Source: Cryptomeria japonica
Lineage: Eukaryota; Streptophyta; Pinopsida; Cupressales; Cupressaceae
Length of the DNA stretch: 64,000 nucleotides
Assembly: GCF_030272615.1 (NCBI RefSeq)
Contig: NC_081411.1
Coordinates: 209,528,244 to 209,592,243, forward strand
Direction: 5' to 3'
Both the position numbers and the translations under genes were made by a program. Below are positions 11,815 through 23,119 of this stretch, in pieces; position 1 is the stretch's first letter, and every line of letters begins with the position of its first letter. The notes under the pieces were generated by a model. That model worked only from the letters and a program-made list of their open reading frames with translations, was not told the origin of the DNA and did not search any database.

Positions 11815-12036
11815 TTTATTTCTTTACGTACCGATTTAACAATATAATGATAATATGACTGCATGGGATGTAAATGGAAGTTTATTTCTTTACGTACCGA
11901 TTTAACAATATAATGATAATATGACTGCCACTATCTTATTTACCCTCACATTTTTAAAGAAGATATAAATTAAACAAAAAAACAAAACAAATCAACTGTA
12001 ATATGACTGCATGGGATGTAAATGGAAGTTTATTTC
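11815..12036. repeat. 66-bp tandem duplication with a displaced partial third copy
   Basis: TTTATTTCTTTACGTACCGA starts at 11815 and again at 11881. The second half of the unit (AATATGACTGCATGGGATG... to TTTATTTCT) recurs at about 11998-12036, after about 70 unrelated bases. The near identity points to recent local duplication. Confidence 0.8.
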
Positions 12037-12981
12037 TCCGTATTGCGAGTTAGTACCATGATCTGCCATTTTTTCACAAACTGTCGCTGCTTCATAATAT
12101 TGCATATTTTGTTGCCCTTCTTCCAGCCCATACTTGTACTGTGAAAACACTAAGGATGCCCAAGAAACTCTGACATCAATGTATGTAAAGAGCCTGCTCA
12201 CAAAAATGGAGAAGTATTGATTGCCTCGTAGAAATGAAATAGCTAGATGGAGAAAACAGAGAAGAGAATATATAATTCTTCTGATCTCTGACTCTTTTTG
12301 ATTCTGCTCACACAAACCCCAAATCAGCACTTTTCTGGGACCTCATAGAAGTTTTAGTTCCCACTGGTATGACTGGGATGCCCTCGGCACCGTGGTCCTC
12401 CCAAATGACAAAAATTTAGACCCCACAAGGATCATATTTTGAAGCTGAAAAAGCTTTCTCTATGTTGGTCTGATTTAAAATTTCAAATATTTTTGGTGTG
12501 GTTAGGTATAAAAGTAAGTCTTACCTTCATTTTGATAAGATCTCTTAATTTTAAAATTCAATCCATATGAAGAAAATGTAAGTGAGAAATTAATCAAGCA
12601 TATTCAAAGCAGTGAAGGAGTGGTCAAGCTCAATTTTCAAGCATTCATGATAACATCCATGATCAAAACATTAGGAAGATATTCTACATGACACTATCGA
12701 CCTTTAAGCAATATTCAGGGCAATATTCATTAGGTATCACGTTTTAATTTAAGCAACACAATTCAAATCTAGCCTTACTCTCAGAAGGTAAGCTTTTTAA
12801 TTTAGTCAATTCCATTAAAAGTTCAATTTTAATTTCAATTCAAGGATTAATTTCAAGCTTAGGTTTGAGATAGGAAACCCCTATCAACAATACCAGCGGC
12901 AGCCAAAATTGGAGGACTAGGTCGCCTTGAGCATCTCTGTCGCATGAATATTTTATGAACTTCTGGAAATAGATTATGAGT
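12037..12981. other. Spacer, no gene seen
   Basis: The only longer frame (11992-12330 minus) overlaps the tandem duplication and has no recognisable domain. Confidence 0.5.
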
Positions 12982-13039
12982 GACATTTTGATTATGAAAG
13001 TTTCTTGTTTGACATTCTGATTATGAAAGTTTCTTGTTT
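12982..13039. repeat. 29-bp tandem duplication
   Basis: GACATT.TGATTATGAAAGTT unit at 12982-13010 and 13011-13039, one mismatch. Confidence 0.8.
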
Positions 13040-13790
13040 GTCCACATCTAATAGTTTTGACCGAATTTTCTAACACATGTGCTTCTTTATTCTTTCTTCT
13101 CAAATCTAGCTCTGTGTCAACATACAACATCTATAGCTTGATGTTTATGTTATTTTATATTAACTTCTCATTATTTACCCTAGATCTAGTATTCAAATTC
13201 AATAATACACATTCAACCTCAGTGAATTTTCATTTGCATTCAATCCATTTCATACTTCAAGAGAAGATTGAATCAATTCACCCATCCATTAAATTTTAAA
13301 TTTGAAAAAAATGGGTTTCGTAGTTTATATAGCTTAACTTATGAATCTAGAGAATATGATGACAATAAGAATATGATGGAAGTAAATAGGTCACCTCAGG
13401 CATCTTGCTCTTGAAATTTTTTGGCAAATTATAGGAAGAAATTTTGAGCAATATTTTGAATCTAAAAGCTTCCTATTTGTCCACATCTCATAGCCAAATG
13501 TCACAGTCACCCCAAGCATCCTAGTCTCGTACTTTCAGGTCAAATTTTCTAACACTAGTGCCTCTATATTATTTTCTTCTCAAATTTACCTCGATGTCTA
13601 CATACCATCTTTGTATCTTGTTGTAAATTTTATTTTAAGTTAATTTTCCATCACTTGTGTTAAATCTAGTAGTTAAATTCAATAATACACATTCAACCAT
13701 CAATTTACCTCAAAATGGGTGGTGAATTCTAATCTCCATTCAATCCAATTCACACTTGAAGACGAGATTGGATCAATAAAATTCATTTCA
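13036..13790. repeat. Diverged direct duplication of about 200-250 bp
   Basis: The block at about 13036-13283 recurs in diverged form at about 13473-13790. Shared landmarks in the same order are TTTGTCCACATCT, TTTTCTAACAC, TTCTTCTCAAAT, AATTCAATAATACACATTCA, and CATTCAATCCA.TTCA followed by a GATTG.ATCAAT ending. No coding potential. Confidence 0.65.
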
Positions 13791-14235
13791 CTCTTATATG
13801 CAATGTTTTATGTGAAAATAAGTGGAATACCTAGTTTACATAACTAAATTTATGAAACACTATTTTCTACCATTACATTTTTATGAACCCAACGTAGTTC
13901 TTACTTTACTTCTAGTTTTCATTTTTAGATCTAATTTATCACATCTATCATTTATTTGGTGCATTTCATTGGTTAATCAATCATTCTATTGAGAAATTGC
14001 TTTGCTTAATCATACGTTTTACTTGCATTTTCAATTACATAAGATGTACTGTGAGTACAAATCTATTCACTTAGCTTTTCCATTTTTGTGTATGAGTTTT
14101 GTTACCCTTTTACCTACATCCAACATCTTGTTGAAAATAAGTTATAGATTTATGGCTTTTGAAAGTTTAAATACTAGTGGATGTGATCCTATGTTAAATA
14201 ACCTATTCCATGGGAACTTGGGTGAATCCTCAATC

Positions 14236-14930
14236 CCTACATAAGACATACCTAACATTATGGAGAACAATTCCTCTCTCACTTCTCATGATGATGATGA
14301 CTTATTAATTAGAGTTAGTATTCACCAATTGGGGAATATTGACCTTGAGTTGGATAAGCTTCAACAATCGATGGGTGGATAATACTCTAATAGTGAGGCA
14401 ATCCCATTGATTGGAGGCTTGAAGAGAATGGTTCAAAGTGATGAAACTAGTATATAAGTGTTGTATGGCATTACTCATATTGTTGATACCAATGTTATAC
14501 CAATAAAAGGTTATGCCAAATCTCTTGGTTACTCTAATCGTACAAATCAAGTTGAGCATTCTATTCCTATGCACAAATCCCTGCCTAATGTGTCTACATA
14601 TACATCTTCTATCATGACTAAATGTGAAAAAAATGCTAATTCTATACATGTTAGTCATGGAGGAAATCCTATTAATCAATACTCCTACATACCTCCTATT
14701 TGTCTTTCTTCTTTTTTATCCCAACCATCTCCGTTACCAATGCCATAATGTTCCACCTCCTTATTCTTAACATCCACCTACCTATCACAATATTACACCT
14801 TCATCTCAATCTAATGTATGTCAAACTACAAAAAATCAACTAAAGCCTCTATCAGTAACCTAGCTCAAAGTGTGGCATCCTTACAATAACAATTAGCTTA
14901 TTTAGGCAATCTAAGTTCAATATTGATATT
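14236..14930 (+). pseudogene. Decayed retrotransposon gag-like relic
   Basis: Reading through several stops and frame changes gives an acidic, Ser/Asn-rich start, a Pro/Tyr/Gln-rich middle (NVPPPYS, HPPTYHN) and then a helix-forming run KASISNLAQSVASLQ*QLAYL. This order resembles the variable N-terminal part of Ty3/gypsy gag proteins. The longest open piece is 14458-14748. There is no zinc knuckle, protease or pol nearby. The call rests on composition and order, not on a catalytic motif. Confidence 0.35.
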
Positions 14931-15280
14931 GAATTTGGTTGATTTTAAATTGAAATGTAAGCCTTTATTTTCCAATCAAAACTAATTCATATATATGTAA
15001 CATCCCAACTAATTATTAAACTAAGTTATTTGTTCTAATATATAAAACTAACCTAATTAATTTAATGATCAACCAAATTTATTGTATGTTCCAAACCACT
15101 TTTTAGTATACCTTGAATAATGGTAGTAATGTTGTTTTGTTTCAACTTATTCCAAAAATTGTTTATATTCACGTTCCTAGTGAGAAATCGTGTACATTAG
15201 ATAGGTTAGGCTACAATATTGATACTGGTTAGTAACCCTAATATTTCTTCTTCAGTTCAATATTTTTAGGTCAACACATT
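14927..15280 (+). repeat. Dispersed repeat, copy 1
   Basis: This stretch aligns by eye, with many substitutions and small gaps, to 46870-47280. Shared landmarks in order are AATAATTCATA, AACATC.CAACTAA, ACCAAA.AAATT, TTTCAACTTATT and TCAATATTGTTATT-like ends. It is non-coding and family is unknown. Confidence 0.6.
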
Positions 15281-16547
15281 TTATAATTAGTTTTAATTAG
15301 ATTAAAAGGGGAAGGACTTAGACCCATTACATGATAGAAATAAAGAAAAAAAAATAGATCTCACATGGAGTGAGATTAAAAAATAAATTGAAAAACCCAA
15401 CAAAAATAATAAAAATAATTTAGGCCTTCAATGGACTACTACTCTTTTTGCAAACATATAAGATGGTCTTCAAAAGACACCTCCCTTTTGAGAAGTAGGG
15501 CAACCAACCACGTCAACAGAATAGTGAGGAGAATGGGGGTATCCACCAAGTGCTTAACCCTTTGTAGCACCCATTGAAAGGGGCTACTATTGGTCGAGGC
15601 CAACTCATTGTAAGGAAGTTATGGTAGAAAAATAACTTCCTACACTAATATTGAGAGTAGGGTAATGAAAACAATTAGTTCCTTACAATATTTACAAAAA
15701 AATAACAAAAATAATCATAAATATTATACATGCCATAAAATATTGTTATTTACATGGGACAAACCCTTTGAGGAGAAAAACCCCACACTCCAAACCTTGT
15801 GTAATATATTATTTAGAAGTAAAAATAATAATTTAATATACTTGTAAAGCAAGATTTTAATAGAAGTATCATCAATTAGAGATCTAGAGGTAGCTCACTA
15901 GCTATAAGACTCTTACACACAACCTCCATCTCATAGACCTAATATATAGGAGATTCATTACATGATACCATGAAATGTTATTACAAGCCGATGGGCTAAA
16001 ACCACCCACAAAGTGGAGCTCAACATATCTCTAATCCAAGATACCAAATGTTTTGTGAAAACACACAACAACACATGTAGTTCCTTTTTACAACTCACTT
16101 ATGTGTCCAACATATTTTAATATTTATTTGAGTAGAATCAACTTTTAGAGGCCATAACTTTTGATTGAGGATTCCAATTGGCAAACTATTTGAAGCACTA
16201 GAAATTTTATTTAGTATTTTATGAAGTTGTAACTTCCTTTCCTGGTTACGATAAATTTTGGTCCATTTTTGGAGCCTTTAATGCCCCATAAATTGACTTG
16301 AAAATTGTTATTTGAAACTTTAATATCCTTAAATTTAGACATAATCTTGCAATTAAAATTTATCAATGTGCTTAATTATCCAAATAGTATCTTTTGGAAA
16401 ATTTGTGGACCAATTTGTGCTCGAATTTAAACTTACTATAAATAGTGACCTTATCTAAATATAAGTTTGAGACACTGTTTTTCTTATATTCTCTCACTTG
16501 TCAAAAATCTTGTAAGATTAAAAGGGGTATATACACCATAATTTTAT
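15281..16547. other. Spacer, possibly 3' UTR or LTR of the adjacent copia relic
   Basis: No gene seen. It lies on the 3' side of the minus-strand copia relic that follows, so part of it may be that element's eroded 3' end. No LTR partner was found. Confidence 0.4.
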
Positions 16548-17440
16548 TTCCAGGGATTACGATGCCCATAGAATCCAAGCAACATCTAAACTTCTTTATG
16601 CTCACAAACTTAGTTGAGTAATCTAGAACATTCATAAAAATGTCTACCTTAACAAGCTCAACCCTACCATCCTCAACCATATCTCTAACTAAATGATATT
16701 GAACATCAATATGCTGGTCTTGGCATAATAAGTTAGGTTCTTAGTTAGGAATATCGCACACAAACTATTACAATAAAATATCATTATACATTTTTTTATT
16801 ATAATAGTTGAACATAGTCTCATAAGCCAAATGGCTTCTTGGAAAGCATGATTAGCTGCAATATACTTAGATTTAATAGTGGAGAAAAAAACCATAGTCT
16901 ATTTCTTACTCATCCAATAGATTGAACCACCAGATATAGAAAACACATAAGCATTATTGGATCTTCTAATATCAATGTCTCCTATGTAGTATGAATCCAC
17001 ATAACCATTAATAGTGAGTGTAATCTCATCTCTTGGCATATTATCATAATAACATAAAGAATAATCTAAGCTACCTTTCAAATTTCTTAAGAATTTTTAG
17101 TTGCATCACAATGAACTCTACCAAAATTAGACATTTATTTTTAAAGAACTCCCACTACTTGGTCAATGTTTTCTCTAGTCTAGACCAAAACATACTTCAA
17201 ACATCTAACTACTCTCTAGTAAGGAACTCAACTCATGTCTTGCATCTCTGATGGGGATATAGGACAATTTGATATAGATAACCTGATTCCAATTGTAAAG
17301 GAAATTTATAATGATCCATAATCCTACATATTAAACCTTTATAAAAATTCTTACTCTAGCATAGCCATAAATTTCTATTCACTCTATCTCTTTTGATTTT
17401 CATCCCAAGAATGCAATTAATTGTACCAAGATCTTTCATT
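16548..17440 (-). pseudogene. Ty1/copia pol relic: C-terminal RT and RNase H
   Basis: Read on the minus strand from 17440, frames give the copia RT tail (FEMKDLGTINCILGMKIKRD) and then, after stops and frameshifts, the RNase H part. Landmarks are LDYSLCYYD, NGYVDSYYIGDIDIRRS, SISGGSIYWMSKK (16899-17081), then KSKYIAANHAFQEAIWLMRL (16689-16895) and a terminal DSMGIV near 16560. The order and spacing match copia pol. At least two frameshifts and several stops make it dead. The gag, integrase and LTRs are not present, so it is a fragment. Confidence 0.75.
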
Positions 17441-17488
17441 TCAAATGTAGTAGCAAGTTAATACTTTAGTTCTAAATAATTCTTGATG

Positions 17489-17650
17489 TCATCAATAATG
17501 TGGCGGAAGCCACTACACTTGTATATGGTTTATGTATGGCTTGTAAGTTGGGAATAAAAAATTTGATTATAGAAGTGGACTCGATGAGCAATATATCAAC
17601 CTTGAAAAAATTTAATTTCCCAAGATAGGAGATCGATTGGGTGGGTGCAA
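17489..17650 (+). pseudogene. Isolated RNase H fragment (RVT_3-like)
   Basis: A plus-strand frame reads NVAEATTLVYGLCMACKLG then IKNLIIEVDSMSNI. This is the Glu-containing helix and the following strand with catalytic Asp of the RNase H fold found in plant LINEs and related reverse-transcribing elements. It runs on into IDWVGARSWVPIPW and stops at about 17690. There is no RT next to it. It differs from the RNase H of the two ORF3-bearing LINEs, so it is probably from another element. Confidence 0.55.
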
Positions 17651-17825
17651 GAAGTTGGGTCCCAATTCCATGGAAGTCCACAAGAAAATAAGTTTGTTGT
17701 TCAAAACGAGTGCCCATTTTTTAAAGAAAGGTACACCCATTCAGCTTCGGGGCCTTGACCCATAAGAATAAAATGGCTGCATGTTTTGGAAAACGGGTGC
17801 AGGATTTTTAGAAACGAGCACTCAT

Positions 17826-17924
17826 TTCTAAAAATGGGCACATGTTTTAAAAAATGGGCACATGTTTCTAAAAATGGGTACACGTTTCTAAAAATGGGCA
17901 CACATTTCTTAAAATGCTACAAAT
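17826..17924. repeat. 20-bp minisatellite, about five units
   Basis: Units start at 17826, 17846, 17866, 17886 and 17906, consensus TTCTAAAAATGGGCACATGT. More diverged copies extend left to about 17700 and right to about 17960 (CGTTTCTAAAAATGGG, CCATTTTT, TTCCCATTTC). The minus strand is open across it and would encode PIFRN/HFLKH repeats, which I treat as incidental. Confidence 0.85.
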
Positions 17925-18025
17925 TTAAAAATGGTTACTCGTTTTTTGAATTTTAAATAATGGGTTCCCATTTCATAAAAGATGGAGCGGGAAACACACC
18001 TATACCTTAGTTTTGGATTTGAGTT

Positions 18026-18046
18026 AGGCTTGGTGGGACCAAGCCT
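18026..18046. repeat. Perfect short inverted repeat
   Basis: AGGCTTGGT, a GGG loop, then ACCAAGCCT: a 9-bp stem with a 3-nt loop. No U-run follows that would suggest a terminator. Confidence 0.5.
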
Positions 18047-20199
18047 ATGCTTGGACCTCCAAAAAAATGGCTAAGGGACTGGAATACTAGATTTTTGCCT
18101 TGCCGTAATTTTTTGAAGGTCTTCTTGATCGTATTTTTATATAAAACAAAAAACCATTAGCATTCTCACTATCTTGATTTCAAAAATGTAAATTTCATAG
18201 TGATATGATTATTTTTACTATTTTGGCATTATTTATTAATCAAAAGTGGTACCTAAATGTAAAATAGTGAGGTTAAATAATAAATTTAATATCTTTTTTG
18301 TTTTTAAGTTTTTTTAGAAAATAAATTATATGACATCAATCTACATACAATTATTTTTAAGATTAAAAAAAAACTTTAAAACATATGAATTTTTTTTAAT
18401 CAAATTATGGTGGTCGTAAACCAGATGTTTTGAAAATGTACTTTATAGTCAATTAAAAATTAATTAAAAAAAATATAATCAATAAGAAAATAAAAAAAAA
18501 TACTCATAAATTTTTGATGTCTTAGGTATCTTTTCCCAAAAGGATTTGCAAAAACTCATTTATTTACATCAAAATATGGTGGGCATACACATGTACGGTA
18601 TGGTCTTGAAACAGGCATTTTGAAAAAGTGGTTTTCAAACATGCCTACTAAAAATCAATTTCTACCATCTAGGTATTGAAATAAACTACATATTTAAAAA
18701 TTAGACTCTGAGCACTACATTTTCTATTACTGAAGTTTTTTGAGATTAAATCTCTAAGTGCTTTAAATTTTGACATCAATAGATAGAAAATTTCAAAAAT
18801 AGGGAAAACACTTCTGTTTTTGCCCAAAAGTGGAGCTCAACTTTTGGCAGCCACCCGACTATGTTCTATTGGAGGCTTGGCCAGAGATTAGAAGATTTCA
18901 ACGTAAGACATTGCTTTAGATAAGTCCCTTTGATCATTCTTTCTAATAGATGTTGGATTTTGTAGAATTACCTTTAGGATTAATGTTTGAAAATAATGAT
19001 GCAAAGTTAAAGCTCTTCAGCCCTACGTTAGAATGGGAATGTTTAAGGACTTCAATATCTCTTTAAATATTTATTAATGATTTCAATCTAGCATTGGTAG
19101 TTCCCAACTAGTAAATTTATCACATGAAAGGCCATATATTCTATTCTATAGCTTTTGGCCAACTCATGTCATCCCCTCAATTCATGTGAAGGCCTTGGAA
19201 ATGACATCATCTCGTGGGAAGTGCTAAATTGGGACTATGGCGGGGATATCAAAGTATTAATTGATCTCTTATAAACACTTCATATCCTTCTCCTATATAA
19301 AATTAGTTACCACTGACGTCAACACATATAAAGGTTTATGTGAAAGAAGTCAGGTGGTGGTTTTAAGGAATTTAGCTAGCCATTTTTCACACAATCTCTA
19401 TATTTTCAAATATTGATTCTTTCTTCCAGCACCAAGTAAGATTTGTAAGGTGGGGTTCTGAAGCCCTACAAGTTTGTAGTCTATACCATAATTTATTTCC
19501 TATATTTATTGTCTCTTCTTGCCATGAATCATGGAATAGAAGCCTCTTAAGTAGAGAATCATTGTTTCCTTCATTCATTGGAAGTTTCCATCCATAGGAG
19601 TTCTCACTATAAAACATATGAAATGCATTTTCTCTTGGGAATGTGTTAATATTAGAAGATAAATTATCACTGCTATTGGTGAAGAGGTAATTTACCCTAA
19701 AGTCCTACAAAATATCTACCCTCCTCAAGTGGTTTCTGTCTTCCTATGAAATGCATTTGATATCCTACAAAATTATCCTTCTAGGTTGCATTTGTCATCT
19801 CAATTTGTTAAATAAGACTTTAATTATCTTGATAGCTTAGAAAAGGCTATCAAAAAGTATTCTTTTTTCAACAGTAAGGGTTGGGTTGGAGGTACTTTTC
19901 CAACAAAATTCCTAAATAAGAAGCCCCAATATGCTATGTTGTATAATGCCATGAAGATCAGCCTTGAGTTGAATAAATGCAAAACATTTTAGGGTGAATT
20001 GGGGATCTTGTTGGAGATGATTTCTCCATTAAAAGCCACCCACTTTTCTGATCTCTTTTATGCTATCCATTGGTTAATACTGCATTAACCACATCTTCAA
20101 AAGATTGAGAAAGTGGACTTCAAGGATAGTCATAGAAAGGACCCTAAAGACTTCTTATTAGATGTGGGGGAAAATAATCCCCAAAGCTAGTTATTGGTT
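18047..20199. other. Spacer with no recognisable gene
   Basis: Composition at about 18850-20190 is less AT-biased and could be an old coding element. Six-frame reading gives only frames broken every 20-60 codons with no motif I recognise. No RNA gene was seen. Confidence 0.4.
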
Positions 20200-20625
20200 C
20201 TCTATCATCTAGGATTTAATTTGTTTTAGGGCATCTTGTACTGCAAATAGTATTTATTTCTTTTTCCTCCCTATGTTTAAAATTGGGGTTTTGGGTAGGG
20301 TTTCATACTTCCATGCATAACTGGTTATAATATAGGATAGTTATTGCAAATTGATCCCAACTCTCTACCATTTTAATTTTGTTGATAAATTAGTTTTAGT
20401 ATGGGTTAGGTTTTGCAAATTGAACTATTGTCTATGTCACCTCCATTTTGTGTATCATTCTATAATCTTTTTATCTATTTAGGTAGGGTTCGCAAATTGA
20501 GCACAACTCTCTGTGTTTTTGTCTTTTCATATTTAGGATATCATTTGGAATTCTTTGTTGTAATGTTTATATTTTAATTAATATAATAGTATGTGCTTGT
20601 GATTTTCCTTAAAAAAAATGTATAG
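20200..20625 (+). mobile_element. Possible 3' end of a decayed non-LTR element
   Basis: A T/G-rich stretch contains three diverged copies of a unit with the core TTGCAAATTGA (about 20345, 20413 and 20490) and ends in CCTTAAAAAAAA near 20619. A U-rich 3' UTR followed by an A run is LINE-like. No target duplication or ORF confirms it. Confidence 0.3.
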
Positions 20626-20855
20626 GAAAATATCACCATTAAATTTATAAAATACACAATGATTTAATTTAGAATTTATTTCTCCATGTTCTCCATCTCA
20701 CTGGTTTAATGTCACATACATGTGCTCTTTATTTTGTTTGGTTGTTATAAATAGATTGATTATGGAAGGATTGGGTTGGGAAGATGTGGCAAAGTAAATG
20801 GTCATAGTTAAGCCAAGACGAAGGATAGAGTTTAATGAGTTGGCAATGGTATTGA

Positions 20856-21130
20856 TGTTGATTTTTATATAGTTTGAAAGGTATGCAGTTTGGAAGTTGC
20901 TTAAGTGCAGCTCGAGTTGGATTTTCAGCATTATCATGTTTTCTATTTTTTAAATAGAATGTTTCCTAGAGTTGCAAGGTTAAAAATTAGAGAAGTTTTA
21001 TGTGCGAGTTAGTCTGAGTTAAGTAGATCAGTTTATTTTCTCTTGCATCACGTAAGGAAAGTTTACCCTAGGTCATGTTATGTGAGGAAATTTTCTCTTC
21101 TCTTACATGTTGATGTTTCATCAAGAGAGC
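20856..21130 (+). repeat. Copia-B 5' LTR, left part
   Basis: Aligns with 27799-28070 of the 3' LTR (for example GAATGTTTCCTAGAGT and CTTACATGTTGATGTTTCAT in both). It breaks at ATATATGTAAGATT, where the LINE begins. Confidence 0.85.
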
Positions 21131-21145
21131 TATATATGTAAGATT
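21131..21145. repeat. Target-site duplication of LINE copy 1, left copy
   Basis: TATATATGTAAGATT here and TATATATGTAATATT at 23425-23439, 14 of 15 identical. Joining the flanks across one copy restores the sequence order of the 3' LTR near 28070. Confidence 0.85.
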
Positions 21146-21314
21146 ATTTTTTATAAAGATAAACGGGTTTTACATGGACCCGAAACCAAAATTTGTACAT
21201 TACCTAGCCATCAGCCAATAAAAGAAAAACCAACAGTAAAACAGTGGAACACCCCAGACCAAACACAAAAGCAAAAAGAAACAACAACTGACAAAACAAA
21301 ACACAAACAAACAC

Positions 21315-22700
21315 TTAGTTAAATGAGTGCACCAGCTCCATGTTCTTATGGATGGTAGCCTTGTTGATTACCTCCAATTCCTCCATAGTGAACTTGGAGG
21401 TACCCTTATTGCTGCTCCTACTTCTGGTCCTGGAACTAGGGCCCATAGTTTTATTGCCACCAACAACAAAGTCTTCACCTCCCAGATCTTTCTTTCTATT
21501 ACTTTCATTAGGGTCACTGTCAATAGGATTGGATATGTACCCCGCCACCATGGAATTGATCTTTTCCAGCCCCTCCATACTATTATTCATGGACTCCTTA
21601 CTTATGTCAACCATATTCTTAATATTATTCTTCATCTCCTCCATAGACTGCTCAACCTTCTCAATTCTTTGCTCATGTTTATATTTCATAACCTTGACAT
21701 CATGGGAATGATTCTGGGTCATGATCATGAGCTTCTCAGATTTGCTAGGCTCAAGCAAATCAATGAAGATATCAATTATCTCATTAATCCCATCTTTGAG
21801 GTTATCAATCTCCTTCCCTATCCACTTACAGTAGTTCTCCTGGCTTCTAGATGCTTCCATCACTAGATTCATCAGAGAACTATACTTTTGTAAACCACTA
21901 TCCACATCTTTAGGTCTATTCCCCTACTTCTCCTTCAGGACATTAAGAGGAATGTCCAATTTGATTTCCTGGTCCAAGGTCTTGGGAGCATATTCTTTAA
22001 CAACCAACTTCTTCTTTTTGGAATAAGGCTCAGTTTTACAAATCATCTTGCTGGTTGATTTATATTTACTTGTAGCCCATCTAGGGGGGTTCTTGCTACT
22101 ATGGGTTCTAGGAGTGATCGACATCTCAACCTCTTCAATTGGCTTATAATCAGGGTCAACAAGGGGTTTGGTGCTCCCATTATCCTCCATCTCCATATCC
22201 GAATCAAAGACATCTTGAATATTAGTATTAGGAATTTGGCCTTTCTCAGAGAGGAAGGGTACAACTTCAAGGGCTTTGGTGTACTCCACAATGAGCACAA
22301 TAAGCCCTTCATGGATGACTAGATTATTGGGATTCTCAACATGTTTTTCAAGGCTATCCTCCAAAGAAGAAATCAGATAGAAAGGAATCAAAATAACTTT
22401 GCCATGCCTAAAGTGATTCAAGATGGTAAAATAATAAGAAAAGATACTGGCACATTTGCCATCGAGTGTAATGTACCTCATGATGAAATCAACCATGTTT
22501 GCCCATGGAGCCTTAAGATCCTTTATGTTGTAGCCACCACCGGACATTTTATTAACTCTTGAATGCTCTTTATCTTTATCAAAAAAAATTTCCATGTCTT
22601 CCTCCCTTTTTTTCTATCTCTATGAAACCTTCTGTCATTCACAGCCAAACCCGTAACCGTTGCCACTAGTGTTTCATCCAGCTAATAATCAGCACCATAG
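21315..22700 (-). pseudogene. LINE ORF3 (copy 1): conserved block plus coiled coil, function unknown
   Basis: The sense frame begins near 22700 (VLRAYGADY, LDETLVATVTGL), shifts frame near 22600 in an A/G run, then is open from 22595 to 21924. A single TAG interrupts, and the same frame continues to 21315. Central block: MVDFIMRYITLDG, FSYYFTILNHFRHGK, PFYLISSLE and NLVIHEGLIVLIVEYTKA. An acidic, Ser/Thr/Lys-rich linker follows, then a long charged heptad-like region (about 21720-21560: VMKYKHEQRIEKVEQSMEEM) and a basic tail with MGPSSRTRSRS. The second copy at 44900-46258 has the same order. I cannot assign a function; a nucleic-acid-binding or multimerising chaperone role, as for LINE ORF1, would be speculation. 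Confidence 0.65.
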
Positions 22701-23119
22701 GCCCTCAAAACCCCTTTTTGTCCACCCATTGACAAACATTTCCATGAGTAGGGGAGAAGGGACATGGAGTCTTTCTAAGAAGGAAACCATTCCCCCATCA
22801 ACAATTTCCTATCACACTTCCTTATTTTTCATCCATTTATCAAAAGTGGATGGATCTTTCTTATTCTTGTCCCCACCTATAATGGTCTGGGTTGCCAAAC
22901 AAAAATAGGAAATGGGCCACACCAGACCAGTCTCCAAATAGAACCAAGACGGGGGCCGCACAAGAAGACAAAAAATCCAGGCACAAGGGAAGTTTCTAGA
23001 TCTTTGGATAGGGAAATCAAAAGGATACCATTTCCACAACAACTTAATCAAGCCATGATTATTCTTTATTGGTTACCGCAAGTGGATGGTATCATCATAA
23101 GTAGGTGGCACAAGATTGT

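Noticed and set aside
17701-17901. 66-codon repeat protein from the minisatellite
   Set aside because: The repeat period is 20 bases, not a multiple of three, and the frame has no support beyond the array.
18026-18046. Inverted repeat as a transcription terminator or microRNA hairpin
   Set aside because: The stem is only 9 bp with a 3-nt loop, too short for a plant microRNA precursor, and intrinsic terminators are not a feature of plant nuclear genes.
21327-21866. Plus-strand frame of 179 codons opposite ORF3
   Set aside because: Antisense shadow of the coiled-coil region. It is His/Leu/Ile-rich as expected from reversed Glu/Asn/Lys codons, and ORF3 is supported by its second copy.
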